From CAVRTJ01 sp964507185 (GTDB lineage Bacteria; Acidobacteriota; UBA4820; DSQY01), in contig CAZDOY010000011.1 of NCBI GenBank assembly GCA_964507185.1, forward strand, positions 16,135-80,134: a stretch of 64,000 bases of DNA, written 5' to 3'. The notes under the pieces were generated by a model that was given only the letters and a program-made list of their open reading frames with translations, had not been told where the DNA came from and did no database searches. The position numbers and the translations under genes were made by a program. Shown piece by piece: positions 36,240 to 45,733 of the stretch (positions are counted from its first letter, which is position 1; each line of letters begins with the position of its first letter).

Positions 36240-36258
36240 CAACAACCTCCGCTGTTCC

Positions 36259-38484
36259 TTACGGCCTATAGTACACCCTGTCTGGGGCGGCGACGGAATT
36301 GAGGTTCTGGAGCCGGGGATAAAGCCGGCCGTATTCCCAGATATTGAGGAGAATGCGCCGCACGTAAGACCGGGTCTCGCGCAGGGGAATCGATTCGATG
36401 AACATGTCTGGACGGTCCGGGCAGTTCGTTCTCTTCAGCCAGGCATCCACCCGGCTGGGCCCCGCGTTGTAGGCGGCCAGGGCGAGAAAGAGCCTCCCGT
36501 TGTAGCGCTTGAGCATTCTCTCCAGATAAGCGGCGCCCGCCTTCGTGTTCCAGGACGGGTCGTGAAGCCGGGCGAGCGTCGGGTTGGGCAGACCGTTCGC
36601 GCGAGCCACGTGGCGGGCCGTCGGCGGCATGAGCTGCATGAGACCTCGGGCGCCCGAACGCGAGACCGCCTCCTTATCCCAGAGACTCTCCTGGCGAATG
36701 ACCGAGCAGACCAGAACGGCGGGCAGGTCGGCGTCCCGGGCGGCTTCCGCCACCGCGCTCTGGAACGGCAGGGGGTATATGGCCCGCCACGCCTGGACGG
36801 GGACTTCCCGTCCGGGCGAGGCATAGGCCTTCGGATAGGCCTTCCGAACGCTCAGGATGGCGTCGCGGTAATCGCCGGCCGATTCCTGGGCCTGTGAAAG
36901 GGCCCACCAGAGTGACTGGTCCTTCTTGGAATCGTCGATCAGATCGTATTCGCCCGCGGCCTCGGACGGGAAGCCCGCCTCCATGAGAAGATCTCCCTTG
37001 AGACAGTGTCCCCCGTCGGCACTCGCCGGCCACGGCGGCGGCTGAAGTCCGTCGCGGAGATCGGGAGAAGACCCCCTCAGGCGATAGCCGAAATAGCCGA
37101 ACGCGTCTTCTCGCAGGACCTCGGAGGACAGCAGGGTTCTCTCCTCCGGGTTGTCGAGCAGTCCCAGGCGCAGGAGACAGTACACGGCCGCATGGCGGTC
37201 GTCCGCGTATACCGGCAGCTTCTTGACCATCAGGCGCCAGAGCCGCTCCGCCCCGTTCCTGTTCCCGTCGAGCCAGCGTTTCCATGCCGTATCATAGAGA
37301 TATTCTTCGGCCCGGTACTGGGGAGTGCCCGCCGTGAGGAGGGACGCTGCAAGTTGGCAGGCCCGTTCCACCTGTTTTCTACGGGCCCTGGCTTTCATGA
37401 GGGCCACGAGCGCCGTCTCCCGGCCGGCGTATCCGATGGGAAGATCCATGACCGCGTTCTCGATCTCCCATGTTGTCTTTCGCGAAAAGTGACCCTTCGA
37501 GGCGATGAGCCCCATGCGTGTGACACCCGCCATGGCGGCCTCGGGGGGGGCGGACAGGGCACGGTAGATCTTTGCGGCTTTGGCGTAATGCCGATGAGCC
37601 TCGGCAAGCCTCCCTCTGAGATAGTCCCGCCATCCCCGTTGCTCGCTATCCTTCGGGTGGAAGGCCTTGAGTTCTTGATCAAGCGCTCCGTAATCCCGTG
37701 ATTCCTCCAGGGCGCGAAGCCGAGTCAGCCTGACGGTATTCGGGACAGACTGCAGGCGGCCCGTCCATTCGGGCCTCGCGCGCAGAAAGGACCGCGTGAC
37801 GGGCGAATCCGGGGCATTCGACCAGAGGGCCTCGACAAACGGGAGGGCGTCGGAAGAGCGACCCGCATCTTCGTAGAGCCCTGCGAGCTGCGCAGTCATC
37901 CCCGCGTCGAGCGGCGCTTCCCGGTGAAGGGTTTCGGCGTATGGAATGGCCTCGGCGGTTCGGTTGTCCGCGAGAGCGGCCTTGAGGAGGGCCTCCGCGG
38001 CCTCGATTCTGAACGATGCCTGTGGACCGGCCGAAAAGAGGGCTTTCCACAGCCTTTCTTGCGCTGCGTCGTCCAGCGCCGGGGTCTTTAACCCAAGGCG
38101 CCAGAAATAGGCGTACTCCCAGAGGGGCGACTGCCTGACCGCGGGGGCGGCGTACTCTGCGGCGGCCTGTTCCCCCTGGCCTTCCATCTCGTAGAGCCTG
38201 CCAAGGAAAACGTGGGCCGTAGCTTCCTCAGGGGGCGAAAGGCCGCCCATGAGCGCTTTCCGCAAGGCGGTTATACGCCCCGCAGGCTCCATGTGACGAA
38301 GATCCCCCCAGGCAAAAGCGGGCGCAGTCGCCCGGGCGGACCAGACCGGAGCGGAGGTCAAGATCAGAAAAAGGAGAACCCTACATGCCCAGGAGCGACG
38401 GATCCCCGTCGGCCAGGTATTTGACCAGGGATTTATCGAAATAGGCTCTGTCGCGGACAGAGGGCTTCTGGAATCGATTCTCAT
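36259..38484 (-). CDS. Soluble lytic murein transglycosylase (SLT domain with TPR-like helices)
   Basis: The product has up to 741 residues. A hydrophobic signal (VLLFLILTSAPVW) lies near residues 36-48. A long alpha-helical superhelix of TPR-like repeats resembles Slt70. The C-terminal SLT domain has the catalytic glutamate in VIRQESLWDKEAVSRSGARG near 599-618, then LMQLMPPTARHVA and AAYNAGPSRVDAWL. It cleaves peptidoglycan to 1,6-anhydro products in the periplasm. The start is uncertain: ATG 38484 overlaps the upstream gene by 104 bases and puts about 35 residues before the signal helix. No better ATG exists, so a non-ATG start closer to RRSWACRVL is possible. Confidence 0.88.
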   Translation of the reverse strand: MRIDSRSPLSATEPISINPWSNTWPTGIRRSWACRVLLFLILTSAPVWSARATAPAFAWGDLRHMEPAGRITALRKALMGGLSPPEEATAHVFLGRLYEMEGQGEQAAAEYAAPAVRQSPLWEYAYFWRLGLKTPALDDAAQERLWKALFSAGPQASFRIEAAEALLKAALADNRTAEAIPYAETLHREAPLDAGMTAQLAGLYEDAGRSSDALPFVEALWSNAPDSPVTRSFLRARPEWTGRLQSVPNTVRLTRLRALEESRDYGALDQELKAFHPKDSEQRGWRDYLRGRLAEAHRHYAKAAKIYRALSAPPEAAMAGVTRMGLIASKGHFSRKTTWEIENAVMDLPIGYAGRETALVALMKARARRKQVERACQLAASLLTAGTPQYRAEEYLYDTAWKRWLDGNRNGAERLWRLMVKKLPVYADDRHAAVYCLLRLGLLDNPEERTLLSSEVLREDAFGYFGYRLRGSSPDLRDGLQPPPWPASADGGHCLKGDLLMEAGFPSEAAGEYDLIDDSKKDQSLWWALSQAQESAGDYRDAILSVRKAYPKAYASPGREVPVQAWRAIYPLPFQSAVAEAARDADLPAVLVCSVIRQESLWDKEAVSRSGARGLMQLMPPTARHVARANGLPNPTLARLHDPSWNTKAGAAYLERMLKRYNGRLFLALAAYNAGPSRVDAWLKRTNCPDRPDMFIESIPLRETRSYVRRILLNIWEYGRLYPRLQNLNSVAAPDRVYYRP

Positions 38485-39763
38485 AGGCCTCCCGGCTACG
38501 CTCGATGTCTTCCCTGAGGAGATTGAAGAGCGTACCGTCCCGCTTGCCCTGTTCCACCTCGTTCGGGTGGTAGAGGGCTATTTCCTGGACGAGGAGACGG
38601 GCGAACCGCTGCGCATCCTCGTGAAGCTTTTCTTCTCCGGCGGGAACCGGAACTTCGGCTTCGTCGGCCGGTATCGCCGCTTCCACGTCGGGGGAGGTCT
38701 CGGCTGCGGACTCCTCTTCTTCGGGCTCTGCCGCCTCCGGCTGCTCGTATTCCCCGGACTCAAGCTCGACCGGTTCTAGCCTGTGGGCGCCCGTATCTGC
38801 GGGCATCGTTTCGGGCTCCTCTTCCGGTTTCTCCTCCGCCTCCGCTTCGGGTTCCGGCTCCTCCTGCGTTTCCCCTTCCGGTTCAGAGGCGGATAGGCTC
38901 TCCTCCTCCGTAGGAATTTCGGCCATCACGGTTTGGGCGCCGGGCAGGTCCTCTTCCTCTTCTGCTTGCGAGGAGAGCGTTCCCGTATCTTCAAAAAGGA
39001 CCGCGTCCTCATCTTCCTCTTGAGCCGGAGCAGGTAAGTCGGACGTGATGATAGGCTGCTGCTCGAGAACCGGCGGCAGGGGGTTGCGTTTGGGATGAAG
39101 GGGGAAGATATCGATGACCAGCGATGCGGTGCGCATCAGAATATCTATGCCGTAATGGTCCAGGTTTCCGTCAGCACCCGAATCCGCGTAAAAGAACCCC
39201 AGCACCTTGCCCTTGAGAATGAGGGGACTCAGCAGACTGCGAACGACCTGCGAATGGTCGGGTATGAACCCGGGCACCGTATTGTCGAGTAGCATCCTTG
39301 AACGGGAACTGGCGATCGTCCGCAGGAGGGGGTCGCTGTCCATGGTGGTTTTCCACCGCTTGGCTTCCTCGGCATTTTCAAAGCCGAATGCGCTCCAGAC
39401 CTGTGCGTTCTCGTTCTTGACGACGAAGAGGGCGCCTCTTGCCGCGTGCTCTTCCAACCCTTTCATGAGCTGGTTCAGGACCTCCGCCTGGGTGTTTGCG
39501 TACTCGATTCCTGCCATGTGGTAGAGCAGGCGGTTGTTGAGGCTCGGAGTCGCCGCCACGGGCGCCTGTTCTTCCGGTTCGGCCGGCTCGGACCGCGGTT
39601 CCGGGATGGCTTCTCCCAGCGCTTTCGTGAGTTTGTCCAGATCGGGCACGGCGGGGACCGCCAGGACCAGGTCCTGCAGCATGCTCCTGAGGTTCTCCAG
39701 GTTGGAGCGGAGCTTCTCGAAACTATCCGACAAAACTTCGGCGATATGCTCTTCGTGGCTCAT
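38381..39763 (-). CDS. GAF-like domain protein with long acidic linker
   Basis: This 460-residue cytosolic protein has an N-terminal coiled-coil-like helix (EEHIAEVLSDSFEKLRSNLE). A GAF-like domain spans about 75-225 (LLYHMAGIEYANTQAEVLNQ to LVIDIFPL). An extremely Glu/Pro/Ala-rich disordered linker covers about 245-380. The C-terminal helical segment reads FARLLVQEIALYHPNEVEQ, IERSREAYENRF and ADGDPSLLG. That C-terminal segment is familiar to me from uncharacterised Acidobacteria zinc-ribbon and FHA proteins (recollection, not searched). The role is probably signal sensing. It overlaps the lytic transglycosylase gene, so the two may be co-expressed. Confidence 0.75.
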   Translation of the reverse strand: MSHEEHIAEVLSDSFEKLRSNLENLRSMLQDLVLAVPAVPDLDKLTKALGEAIPEPRSEPAEPEEQAPVAATPSLNNRLLYHMAGIEYANTQAEVLNQLMKGLEEHAARGALFVVKNENAQVWSAFGFENAEEAKRWKTTMDSDPLLRTIASSRSRMLLDNTVPGFIPDHSQVVRSLLSPLILKGKVLGFFYADSGADGNLDHYGIDILMRTASLVIDIFPLHPKRNPLPPVLEQQPIITSDLPAPAQEEDEDAVLFEDTGTLSSQAEEEEDLPGAQTVMAEIPTEEESLSASEPEGETQEEPEPEAEAEEKPEEEPETMPADTGAHRLEPVELESGEYEQPEAAEPEEEESAAETSPDVEAAIPADEAEVPVPAGEEKLHEDAQRFARLLVQEIALYHPNEVEQGKRDGTLFNLLREDIERSREAYENRFQKPSVRDRAYFDKSLVKYLADGDPSLLGM

Positions 39764-39826
39764 GGCGCCCCCTTTTCTATTGAACGATCAACTTCAATGC
39801 CAGTTTAGAAAGGCCGCTCGCGCGTG

Positions 39827-40861
39827 TCAAGGCGAAGGCTCGAACAGGCGGGGAGCCCCACTGTTGAGCCACGGTCTGCCGAGGTGCTCGCACGCCAGCC
39901 GGGTCACCCTCCGGCCGCGCGGCGTCCGATCGAGAAATCCGATCTGCATGAGATAGGGTTCGTAGATGTCCTCTATCGTCTCTTTTTCCTCTCCGAGAGA
40001 GGCGGCGATGGTGTTCAGGCCCACCGGGCCGCCGTCGTACTTGTCCAGGATGGTTAGGAGGATCCGGCGGTCGAGTTCGTCCAGCCCGAACCGGTCAACC
40101 TCCAGACGTTCGAGGCTGTCCCTGGCCACGTCGTAGGTGATAGTCCCATCCGCGAGTATCTGCGCGTAGTCCCTCACCCGCCTGAGGAGCCTGTTCGCAA
40201 CGCGGGGCGTCCCCCTGGCGCGGCGGGCGATTTCTTCCGCAGCCTTCGCATCGGTGGGAACCACGAGGAGCCGGGCCGAGCGCTCGACGATGGAAGCCAG
40301 GTCCTGTTCGGAGTAGAAATCCATGTGAAAGGTGATGCCGAAGCGGTTCCTGAGGGGGGAGGTCAGGAGCCCGATGCGCGTGGTGGCACCGATCAGGGTG
40401 AAGGGAGGCAGGGGCAGCGTAATGGTTCGGGCCGAAGGGCCCTGCCCGACCAGCAGGTCCAGTTTGAAGTCCTCGAGGGCGGGGTATAGGATCTCTTCCA
40501 CCGTGGGCGAGAGCCGATGGATCTCATCGATGAAGAGCACATCCATGGGCTCCAGGTTCGTCAGCAGCGCGGCCAGGTCTCCCGCCTTCTCGATGAGCGG
40601 TCCGGCCGTGGCGCGAATGCTGACGTCCATCTCGTTGGCGATGATGTGGGCCAGGGTCGTCTTTCCGAGGCCCGGAGGGCCGTACAGCAAAACGTGGTCC
40701 AGCGCTTCGCCGCGCTGCCTGGCGGCCTCGAGGAATACGGTGAGATTCCGGGTGATTTTGGGCTGTCCCACGTACTCGGAGAGGCGTTTGGGACGGAGAG
40801 CCGCCTCCCACTGGCGCTCTGCGGCGTCCCCGTCGCCCTGGACGAGCCTTTCCTCAGCCAT
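39827..40861 (-). CDS. ruvB: Holliday junction branch-migration helicase RuvB
   Basis: The 344-residue AAA+ motor drives Holliday junction migration with RuvA. Walker A is GPPGLGKTTLAHIIANEM near 66, Walker B is VLFIDEIHRL near 116, and sensor/arginine-finger regions follow (GATTRIGLLTSPLRNRFG). The winged-helix domain ends TPRGRRVTRLACEHLG. ATG 40861 with GGAGAGA upstream gives the usual N-terminus (AEERLVQG..ALRPKRLSEYVGQ); the frame is open 30 codons further. ruvA and ruvC do not adjoin it, which is less common. Confidence 0.96.
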   Translation of the reverse strand: MAEERLVQGDGDAAERQWEAALRPKRLSEYVGQPKITRNLTVFLEAARQRGEALDHVLLYGPPGLGKTTLAHIIANEMDVSIRATAGPLIEKAGDLAALLTNLEPMDVLFIDEIHRLSPTVEEILYPALEDFKLDLLVGQGPSARTITLPLPPFTLIGATTRIGLLTSPLRNRFGITFHMDFYSEQDLASIVERSARLLVVPTDAKAAEEIARRARGTPRVANRLLRRVRDYAQILADGTITYDVARDSLERLEVDRFGLDELDRRILLTILDKYDGGPVGLNTIAASLGEEKETIEDIYEPYLMQIGFLDRTPRGRRVTRLACEHLGRPWLNSGAPRLFEPSP

Positions 40862-40996
40862 GGGTCTCTCCTCGTCGATTGCGGCCGTCCTGGAAAGCAG
40901 TCCGCTCGCCGCATTCCCGTATGCAGAAGATACGATCCGATATGCAGGCATTCAGCACGATACTACCATCCTTTTCCATCCACCGGCGGGCGGCGG

Positions 40997-41764
40997 CTAA
41001 TGAAACAAAAGGCCCAGAAGGCCCTTGCTTTTGACCGCGGGTTTTGTGAAGTGGGTCTTCGCACCGGTATACGACGCGATCTTGAGCGTCACTTTCACCG
41101 TCTTCGTGCTCTCCTTGCCGTTCTTGGTTTCCACGCGCTTTATGTCCGCCTTGACGATCCTGAAGGGCGTATTCGGAGACAGCCAGTAGGTGCCCGTTTC
41201 CACGACCTTGTATTTCTGTGTGAAGAAAGAAGTCTCCGTGGTCGTGACCATGCGGACCCGTGAGCAATCGAAAACCTTCCCCTTGATGGTCTCGGCCTTG
41301 TCGGGGGGAAGATCCTCTACGTTCTGCGAAATCTTGATGTCCTTTGCCCGGCTGTGCATGAAGCCGAGTGCTCCGCCGGAGAGCCTGAAAGGTTCACCAC
41401 CCGGTTCCTGGTAGGCCAGGGCGAGGGCTGCCAGAAATGGGTTCATGGCCTCGTCCTTGCTGGGGTCCGCCTTCATCAGCAGGCGCAGGTAGCCGTCCCT
41501 GTAACCGGCGAAATTCGTCGGGCCGGCCTCAAGCCAGACATAGGGCACGCCATGGATTTCTTCTCCGCCTGTCACCAGGAGGTCGAAGGGCTCCTTTTTG
41601 ACGTAGGTGCCTCTGTCCGTCTCGATGCGGTAACGCGCCCAGGCGCCCGGCGCGGGAAGGTGCGCCAGGAAGGTCGAGAGTTCCTGAGCGGCAGAGCCTG
41701 CGGTAAAGAGGGCCAGGGCCGCTAAGAGGACCATGATGCGGCAGAGTTTTGGTCGCTTCGGCAT
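40997..41764 (-). CDS. Hypothetical secreted protein
   Basis: The product has 255 residues with a signal peptide (CRIMVLLAALALFTAGSAAQ, cleaved near residue 28). The mature beta-rich domain includes GAWARYRIETDRGTYVKKEP, KVFDCSRVRMVTTTETSF and TGTYWLSPNTPFRIVKADI. The repeated use of short strands resembles outer-membrane lipoprotein or DUF-type substrate-binding folds, but I name no family. ATG 41764 was chosen because GGAGA lies just upstream. It is separated from hrcA by a repeat-bearing divergent spacer. Confidence 0.75.
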   Translation of the reverse strand: MPKRPKLCRIMVLLAALALFTAGSAAQELSTFLAHLPAPGAWARYRIETDRGTYVKKEPFDLLVTGGEEIHGVPYVWLEAGPTNFAGYRDGYLRLLMKADPSKDEAMNPFLAALALAYQEPGGEPFRLSGGALGFMHSRAKDIKISQNVEDLPPDKAETIKGKVFDCSRVRMVTTTETSFFTQKYKVVETGTYWLSPNTPFRIVKADIKRVETKNGKESTKTVKVTLKIASYTGAKTHFTKPAVKSKGLLGLLFH

Positions 41765-41820
41765 ACCGGTTCTCCATAGCGAAGGATAGCGCAAAGCAGG
41801 AAGGCCGGTCAAAAGAAATG

Positions 41821-41965
41821 CTGAGGCCTAAGGCCGAAAGGCCCAGGGGAAGGTCGAAAACGGGAACAAACGACCGGGAATGCGGGCTTCGTTGACCGTC
41901 CTTCGAGTCGATTGATGTGATCGCTTGATCACTCAATCACCGCGCCTGGAGGCGCACCCGGCGTT
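41821..41965. repeat. Composite intergenic element, copy L3
   Basis: This divergent spacer holds a GGCC-GAAA-GGCC block at 41821-41850. A CCGTCCTTCGAGTCGATTG piece follows near 41897-41915, then TGATCGCTTGATCACTC at about 41918-41934. A GCGCC-TGGA-GGCGC hairpin lies at 41942-41955. It is the same module order as the copy at 63714-64000. The remaining spacer carries the hrcA promoter. Confidence 0.7.
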
Positions 41966-42102
41966 CGGAGATCCGGGTATTTGGCCTGGGGATTTCGGCC
42001 GCGCAGATCGCAGGCTCTCCAAACGAAAGGAGACGTTTGTGGAAAAAGACGAATTTCTTTTCCGGCAGGGTGTTAAGGACATCAAGGCAAAGGTTTGATA
42101 AC

Positions 42103-42132
42103 TTGATTAGAGAAGGCTCGGAATGCTATAAG
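42103..42132 (+). promoter_or_regulatory. Promoter of the hrcA-grpE-dnaK-dnaJ operon
   Basis: A -35 TTGATT (42103-42108), 18-base spacer and -10 TATAAG (42127-42132) lie 23 bases before the start codon. No CIRCE inverted repeat (TTAGCACTC and its complement) was found in the spacer. Confidence 0.6.
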
Positions 42133-42155
42133 TAATCGAATGGAGGTCTTCCGGT

Positions 42156-43196
42156 ATGGAGGATAGACTCAGCCCGCGCGAGGAAAGTATCCTCCTGGGG
42201 CTTCTCATGCATTATATCCAGACGAGGGAACCGGTCAGCTCAAAGACGCTGGCCGAACAGAGCCCGGAGAGGATCTCTTCGGCCACGGTGCGTTCGATCC
42301 TGGCCCGCCTGGAAGAGAAGGGCTTTCTTCAGCAGCCGCACCCCAATGCAGGACGCATTCCGACGGACCATTCCTACCGCTACCTGACGAGACGAATCCT
42401 CTCCGATACCGGAGGGGATCCACCACTGAATCTGGCGGAGGTGGAGAGGCTTGTGTCGGACGGCAGCCTCAACGCGGTGGCGAAGGACGTCAGCGGGGTG
42501 CTGGCCCGGTCCGTACGGGCCCTGGGATTTGCCGTCACGCCGCCCGTCGAAAGCATGCGCATGAGACACTGCGAACTCATCGCCATCGGTGAGAACCGTG
42601 TCCTGTGTCTCGTGGTTTCGCAGGCCGGCCAGATGCACGAGAAGGTCCTGTGGGCGGGCGAGGCCTACAGCCCCGAGCAGCTTCGCTGGTTCAGCGGGTA
42701 TCTGAACGAGAGATACGCAGGCTGCACATTTCCTGAGATCCGGCGAAAGCTCCGTGCCCAGCTGGAGATCGAACGTTCCAGATATAACCACAGGGTGCTT
42801 AATGCGCTTGAACTGGTATCACTCTACTTTCGAGATGCTCCCCGCGACAGGGAGCTTTTCTGGGACGGCGCCACCTGGCTTCTGGAGTCGGCAAGCCTGG
42901 AAGACAACATGGAGGGTGTGAGGCGGCTGCTGGAGTCGCTTGAGAAGAAGAGCAGGCTTCTCGAACTCCTGGACACGCTTGTCGAGAGCGGCGGTTCTCT
43001 GAAAGTGGTTCTGGGAAGCGATTGGCCGGATCCCCGGGTCCGGGATCTCGCGATGGTAGCCGCCCCCTTCGGAAATGCGGACATCGGGTTCGGGGTCCTC
43101 GGGATCATCGGACCCAAGTCGCTGCGATACGATGCGGCCATATCCAGTGTACGAAAGACGGCTCGCCTGGCCACGCTGGCCGGGTCCCGTCTGTGA
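42156..43196 (+). CDS. hrcA: Heat-inducible transcription repressor HrcA
   Basis: The 346-residue repressor binds CIRCE operators of groESL/dnaK operons. It has an N-terminal winged helix (LSPREESILLGLLMHYIQTR and ISSATVRSILARLEEKGFL, about 5-63), the conserved HPNAGRIPTDHSYRYL near 68, and a GAF-like dimerisation domain. The C-terminal element has FGNADIGFGVLGIIGPKSLR and YDAAISSVR. TGGAGG precedes the ATG. It heads the heat-shock operon, although its own upstream region shows no CIRCE. Confidence 0.95.
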   Translation: MEDRLSPREESILLGLLMHYIQTREPVSSKTLAEQSPERISSATVRSILARLEEKGFLQQPHPNAGRIPTDHSYRYLTRRILSDTGGDPPLNLAEVERLVSDGSLNAVAKDVSGVLARSVRALGFAVTPPVESMRMRHCELIAIGENRVLCLVVSQAGQMHEKVLWAGEAYSPEQLRWFSGYLNERYAGCTFPEIRRKLRAQLEIERSRYNHRVLNALELVSLYFRDAPRDRELFWDGATWLLESASLEDNMEGVRRLLESLEKKSRLLELLDTLVESGGSLKVVLGSDWPDPRVRDLAMVAAPFGNADIGFGVLGIIGPKSLRYDAAISSVRKTARLATLAGSRL

Positions 43197-43239
43197 AGGT
43201 GCTGGCCGTCCCGGCGGATCCGGAGACAGGGTTAGGGGA

Positions 43240-43911
43240 ATGAACGACAAAGACAGAAATGGACGGGAGGATCCTCCGGGGCGCTCTTCCGGGGATGATG
43301 AAATCTCCATTGAATTCCTCGACGACGAGGGCAAGCCCATTGATGTGGATCCGGCGTCGCAAGTGCATTCCCCTCCGGATGTGACGGATCGCAAAGGCAT
43401 CGTGGAGAGGGATCCGGAGGCCGTCGGAGAAGAGAAAAACTGGAGGCAGCGTCTGGATGATGTCCACGAGCAGTACCTTCGACAACGGGCGGACTTCGAG
43501 AACTACCGCAGGCGTGTTGACCGTGATCGAGAAGAATACCGGCGACTGGCGACGGCGGACGTAGTGTCCCTCATGCTGCCCGTTTTGGACAACCTCAACA
43601 GGGCGTTGAAGGTGCTGGAGACCGAAGCGCCCCAGGAGTGGTGCCAGGGGCTGGAACTGGTGCAGCAACAATTCGGGGAGGCGCTCCAGAAGCTCGGCGT
43701 TGAGGAAATCGATGCGCTGGGTAGACCGTTCGATCCAACCCGTCACGAAGCGGTCATGGTTGTGTCGCGGCCGGACTTGCCCGCCGGCACGATCTCGGAG
43801 GTTTTCGAGAAGGGCTATACTCTTGGAGGAAGAGTGGTGAAGCCGGCCAGAGTAGTAGTTACCGGCGAGAACTTGGGCGATCAACAGACACGGGGAGAGA
43901 CCGATGCCTAA
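43240..43911 (+). CDS. grpE: Nucleotide exchange factor GrpE
   Basis: The product is the 223-residue co-chaperone that exchanges ADP on DnaK. An acidic, disordered N-terminus precedes the coiled coil (RLDDVHEQYLRQRADFENYR, about 70-90). The head domain follows (PFDPTRHEAVMVVSRPDLPA, TISEVFEKGYTLGGRVVKPA). ATG 43240 with AGGGG upstream gives normal family length; the open frame extends artificially into hrcA. It lies 43 bases after hrcA and overlaps dnaK by 8 bases. Confidence 0.95.
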   Translation: MNDKDRNGREDPPGRSSGDDEISIEFLDDEGKPIDVDPASQVHSPPDVTDRKGIVERDPEAVGEEKNWRQRLDDVHEQYLRQRADFENYRRRVDRDREEYRRLATADVVSLMLPVLDNLNRALKVLETEAPQEWCQGLELVQQQFGEALQKLGVEEIDALGRPFDPTRHEAVMVVSRPDLPAGTISEVFEKGYTLGGRVVKPARVVVTGENLGDQQTRGETDA

Positions 43912-45733
43912 AGTAATCGGTATCGACCTTGGAACGACGAACTGCTGCATGGCCTATATAGAATCGGGCCAGCCGATGGTCATCCCCAACAAGGAAGGGG
44001 GCCGGACCACGCCGTCCATTGTCGCATTCACCGAGCAAGGGGACAGACTGGTCGGCAACTTGGCCAAGCGCCAGGCCGTGACGAACCCCACGAACACAAT
44101 CTACGCTGTCAAGCGCCTGATCGGTAAGAAATTCAACGATCCGACGGTGGCGAGCGCCCGCACGGTGTTGCCCTACACGATTACGGAAGCGCCCAACAGC
44201 GATGTCCGCATAAAAATCCGCGACAGGGAATACTCGGCCCAGGAAGTTTCGGCCTTCATAATCTCCGAGATCAAGAAGAGTGCGGAGGAGTTCTTCGGGG
44301 AAGAGATCAAGGAAGCGATCATCACCGTGCCCGCGTATTTTTCAGATCCTCAGAGGCAGGCCACAAAGGACGCCGGGCGCATTGCCGGGCTCGATGTGCT
44401 CCGCATCCTGAACGAACCGACGGCGGCCTGTATAGCCTTCAACCTCGAGGAAAGGAAGGCCAAGACCGTGGCCGTCTACGACCTCGGGGGGGGGACCTTC
44501 GACATAAGCATTCTGAAAGTGGGCGAAGGCCTTTTCGAGGTTGTGGCCACCTCCGGCGACACGTACCTCGGCGGCGAGGACATGGACAACGCAATCATGG
44601 TCGAGCTGATGAAGCGGTTCAACCGCGAGACAGGCATCGACCTCATGGGGGACCGGCTTGCCCTCCAGCGACTCAAGGAGGCTTCGGAGAAGGCCAAGTG
44701 CGAGCTTTCGGCCATGCCCACAACCGAGGTCAACCTGCCCTTCATCGCGGCCGATACATCGGGACCCCGTCACCTCGTCACGACACTCTCCAGGGAGGAG
44801 CTCGAGGACATTATCCGTGAAATCGTCGAAAGGACCAGGAAGCCGTGCGAGGAGGCCCTGGATATAGCCGGCCTGAACGCGCAGGACATCGACGAGGTCC
44901 TCCTTGTCGGGGGACAGTCGAGAACGCCAATGGTGATCAAAGCGGTCACGGACATCTTCGGCAAGGAACCGAGAAGGGACAAGAATCCCGACGAAGTGGT
45001 CTCGCTGGGTGCAGCGCTGCAGGCGGGCATCATGAAGGGAGAGGTCAAGGAGATCGTCCTTCTGGACGCCATCCCTCTCAGCCTGGGCGTGAGCACCAAG
45101 GGGGATATGTTCGTCAAGCTCATCGAACGCGGCTCTGCCATCCCAACGAAGAAGTCACGAATCTTTACGACTGTCCTCGATAACCAGGATACGGTCGAGA
45201 TCCACGTGCTTCAAGGCGAACGCGAGGTCGCCAGCGAGAACATCAGCCTGGGCAAATTCGAACTCGTCGGAATCCCGCCTGCTCCAAAGGGAATACCGCA
45301 GATCGAAGTAACGTTCGACATCAACGCGAACGGGATCGTCTCCGTCCACGCCAAGGATCTGATCACCGGGAACGAGCAGAAAATAGTCGTCAACCCGTCC
45401 TCCGGGCTCACCGAGGAGGAGATCGAGCGTATCGTGAGCGAAGCGCAGGCAAAGGCCGTGGAAGATCGAAACCTCATAGAAATCCAGAAGCTCAAACTCA
45501 AGCTCGAACGACTCCTTGAGAGCAACCAGAAGTCTTTCAAGGAGTTCGGGGCGCTCTTGGACGAGGAAAAGAGCGCCATGGTTGAAAAGGCGTTGAAGGA
45601 AGCACATCGGAGCCTCTCGGTGGACAATCTCTCCCGGATGCAGGAATCCCTGGAACAGCTCTCCAAGGTATCGAGGACACTCTCTGAAGTGATACTTTAC
45701 GATCCCAACGCCATGGGAGGCCCACAAATATGA
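43904..45733 (+). CDS. dnaK: Chaperone protein DnaK (Hsp70)
   Basis: The 609-residue Hsp70 has the nucleotide-binding domain IGIDLGTTNCCMAYIESG at the N-terminus, VYDLGGGTFDISIL near 194 and VLLVGGQSRTPMV near 334. The substrate-binding domain is DNQDTVEIHVLQGER, and a helical lid follows. Two features differ from typical bacterial DnaK. The chain ends VILYDPNAMGGPQI, without the usual acidic EEVK/D-like tail. The linker/beta region reads LLDAIPLSLGVSTKGDMFVK instead of the usual ..LGIETLGG... This may be one of several DnaK paralogues. It is coupled to grpE (8-base overlap) and dnaJ (4-base overlap). Confidence 0.96.
   Translation: MPKVIGIDLGTTNCCMAYIESGQPMVIPNKEGGRTTPSIVAFTEQGDRLVGNLAKRQAVTNPTNTIYAVKRLIGKKFNDPTVASARTVLPYTITEAPNSDVRIKIRDREYSAQEVSAFIISEIKKSAEEFFGEEIKEAIITVPAYFSDPQRQATKDAGRIAGLDVLRILNEPTAACIAFNLEERKAKTVAVYDLGGGTFDISILKVGEGLFEVVATSGDTYLGGEDMDNAIMVELMKRFNRETGIDLMGDRLALQRLKEASEKAKCELSAMPTTEVNLPFIAADTSGPRHLVTTLSREELEDIIREIVERTRKPCEEALDIAGLNAQDIDEVLLVGGQSRTPMVIKAVTDIFGKEPRRDKNPDEVVSLGAALQAGIMKGEVKEIVLLDAIPLSLGVSTKGDMFVKLIERGSAIPTKKSRIFTTVLDNQDTVEIHVLQGEREVASENISLGKFELVGIPPAPKGIPQIEVTFDINANGIVSVHAKDLITGNEQKIVVNPSSGLTEEEIERIVSEAQAKAVEDRNLIEIQKLKLKLERLLESNQKSFKEFGALLDEEKSAMVEKALKEAHRSLSVDNLSRMQESLEQLSKVSRTLSEVILYDPNAMGGPQI

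Noticed and set aside
41813..42155. CIRCE operator expected before hrcA
   Set aside because: No TTAGCACTC/GAGTGCTAA pair is present in the spacer.
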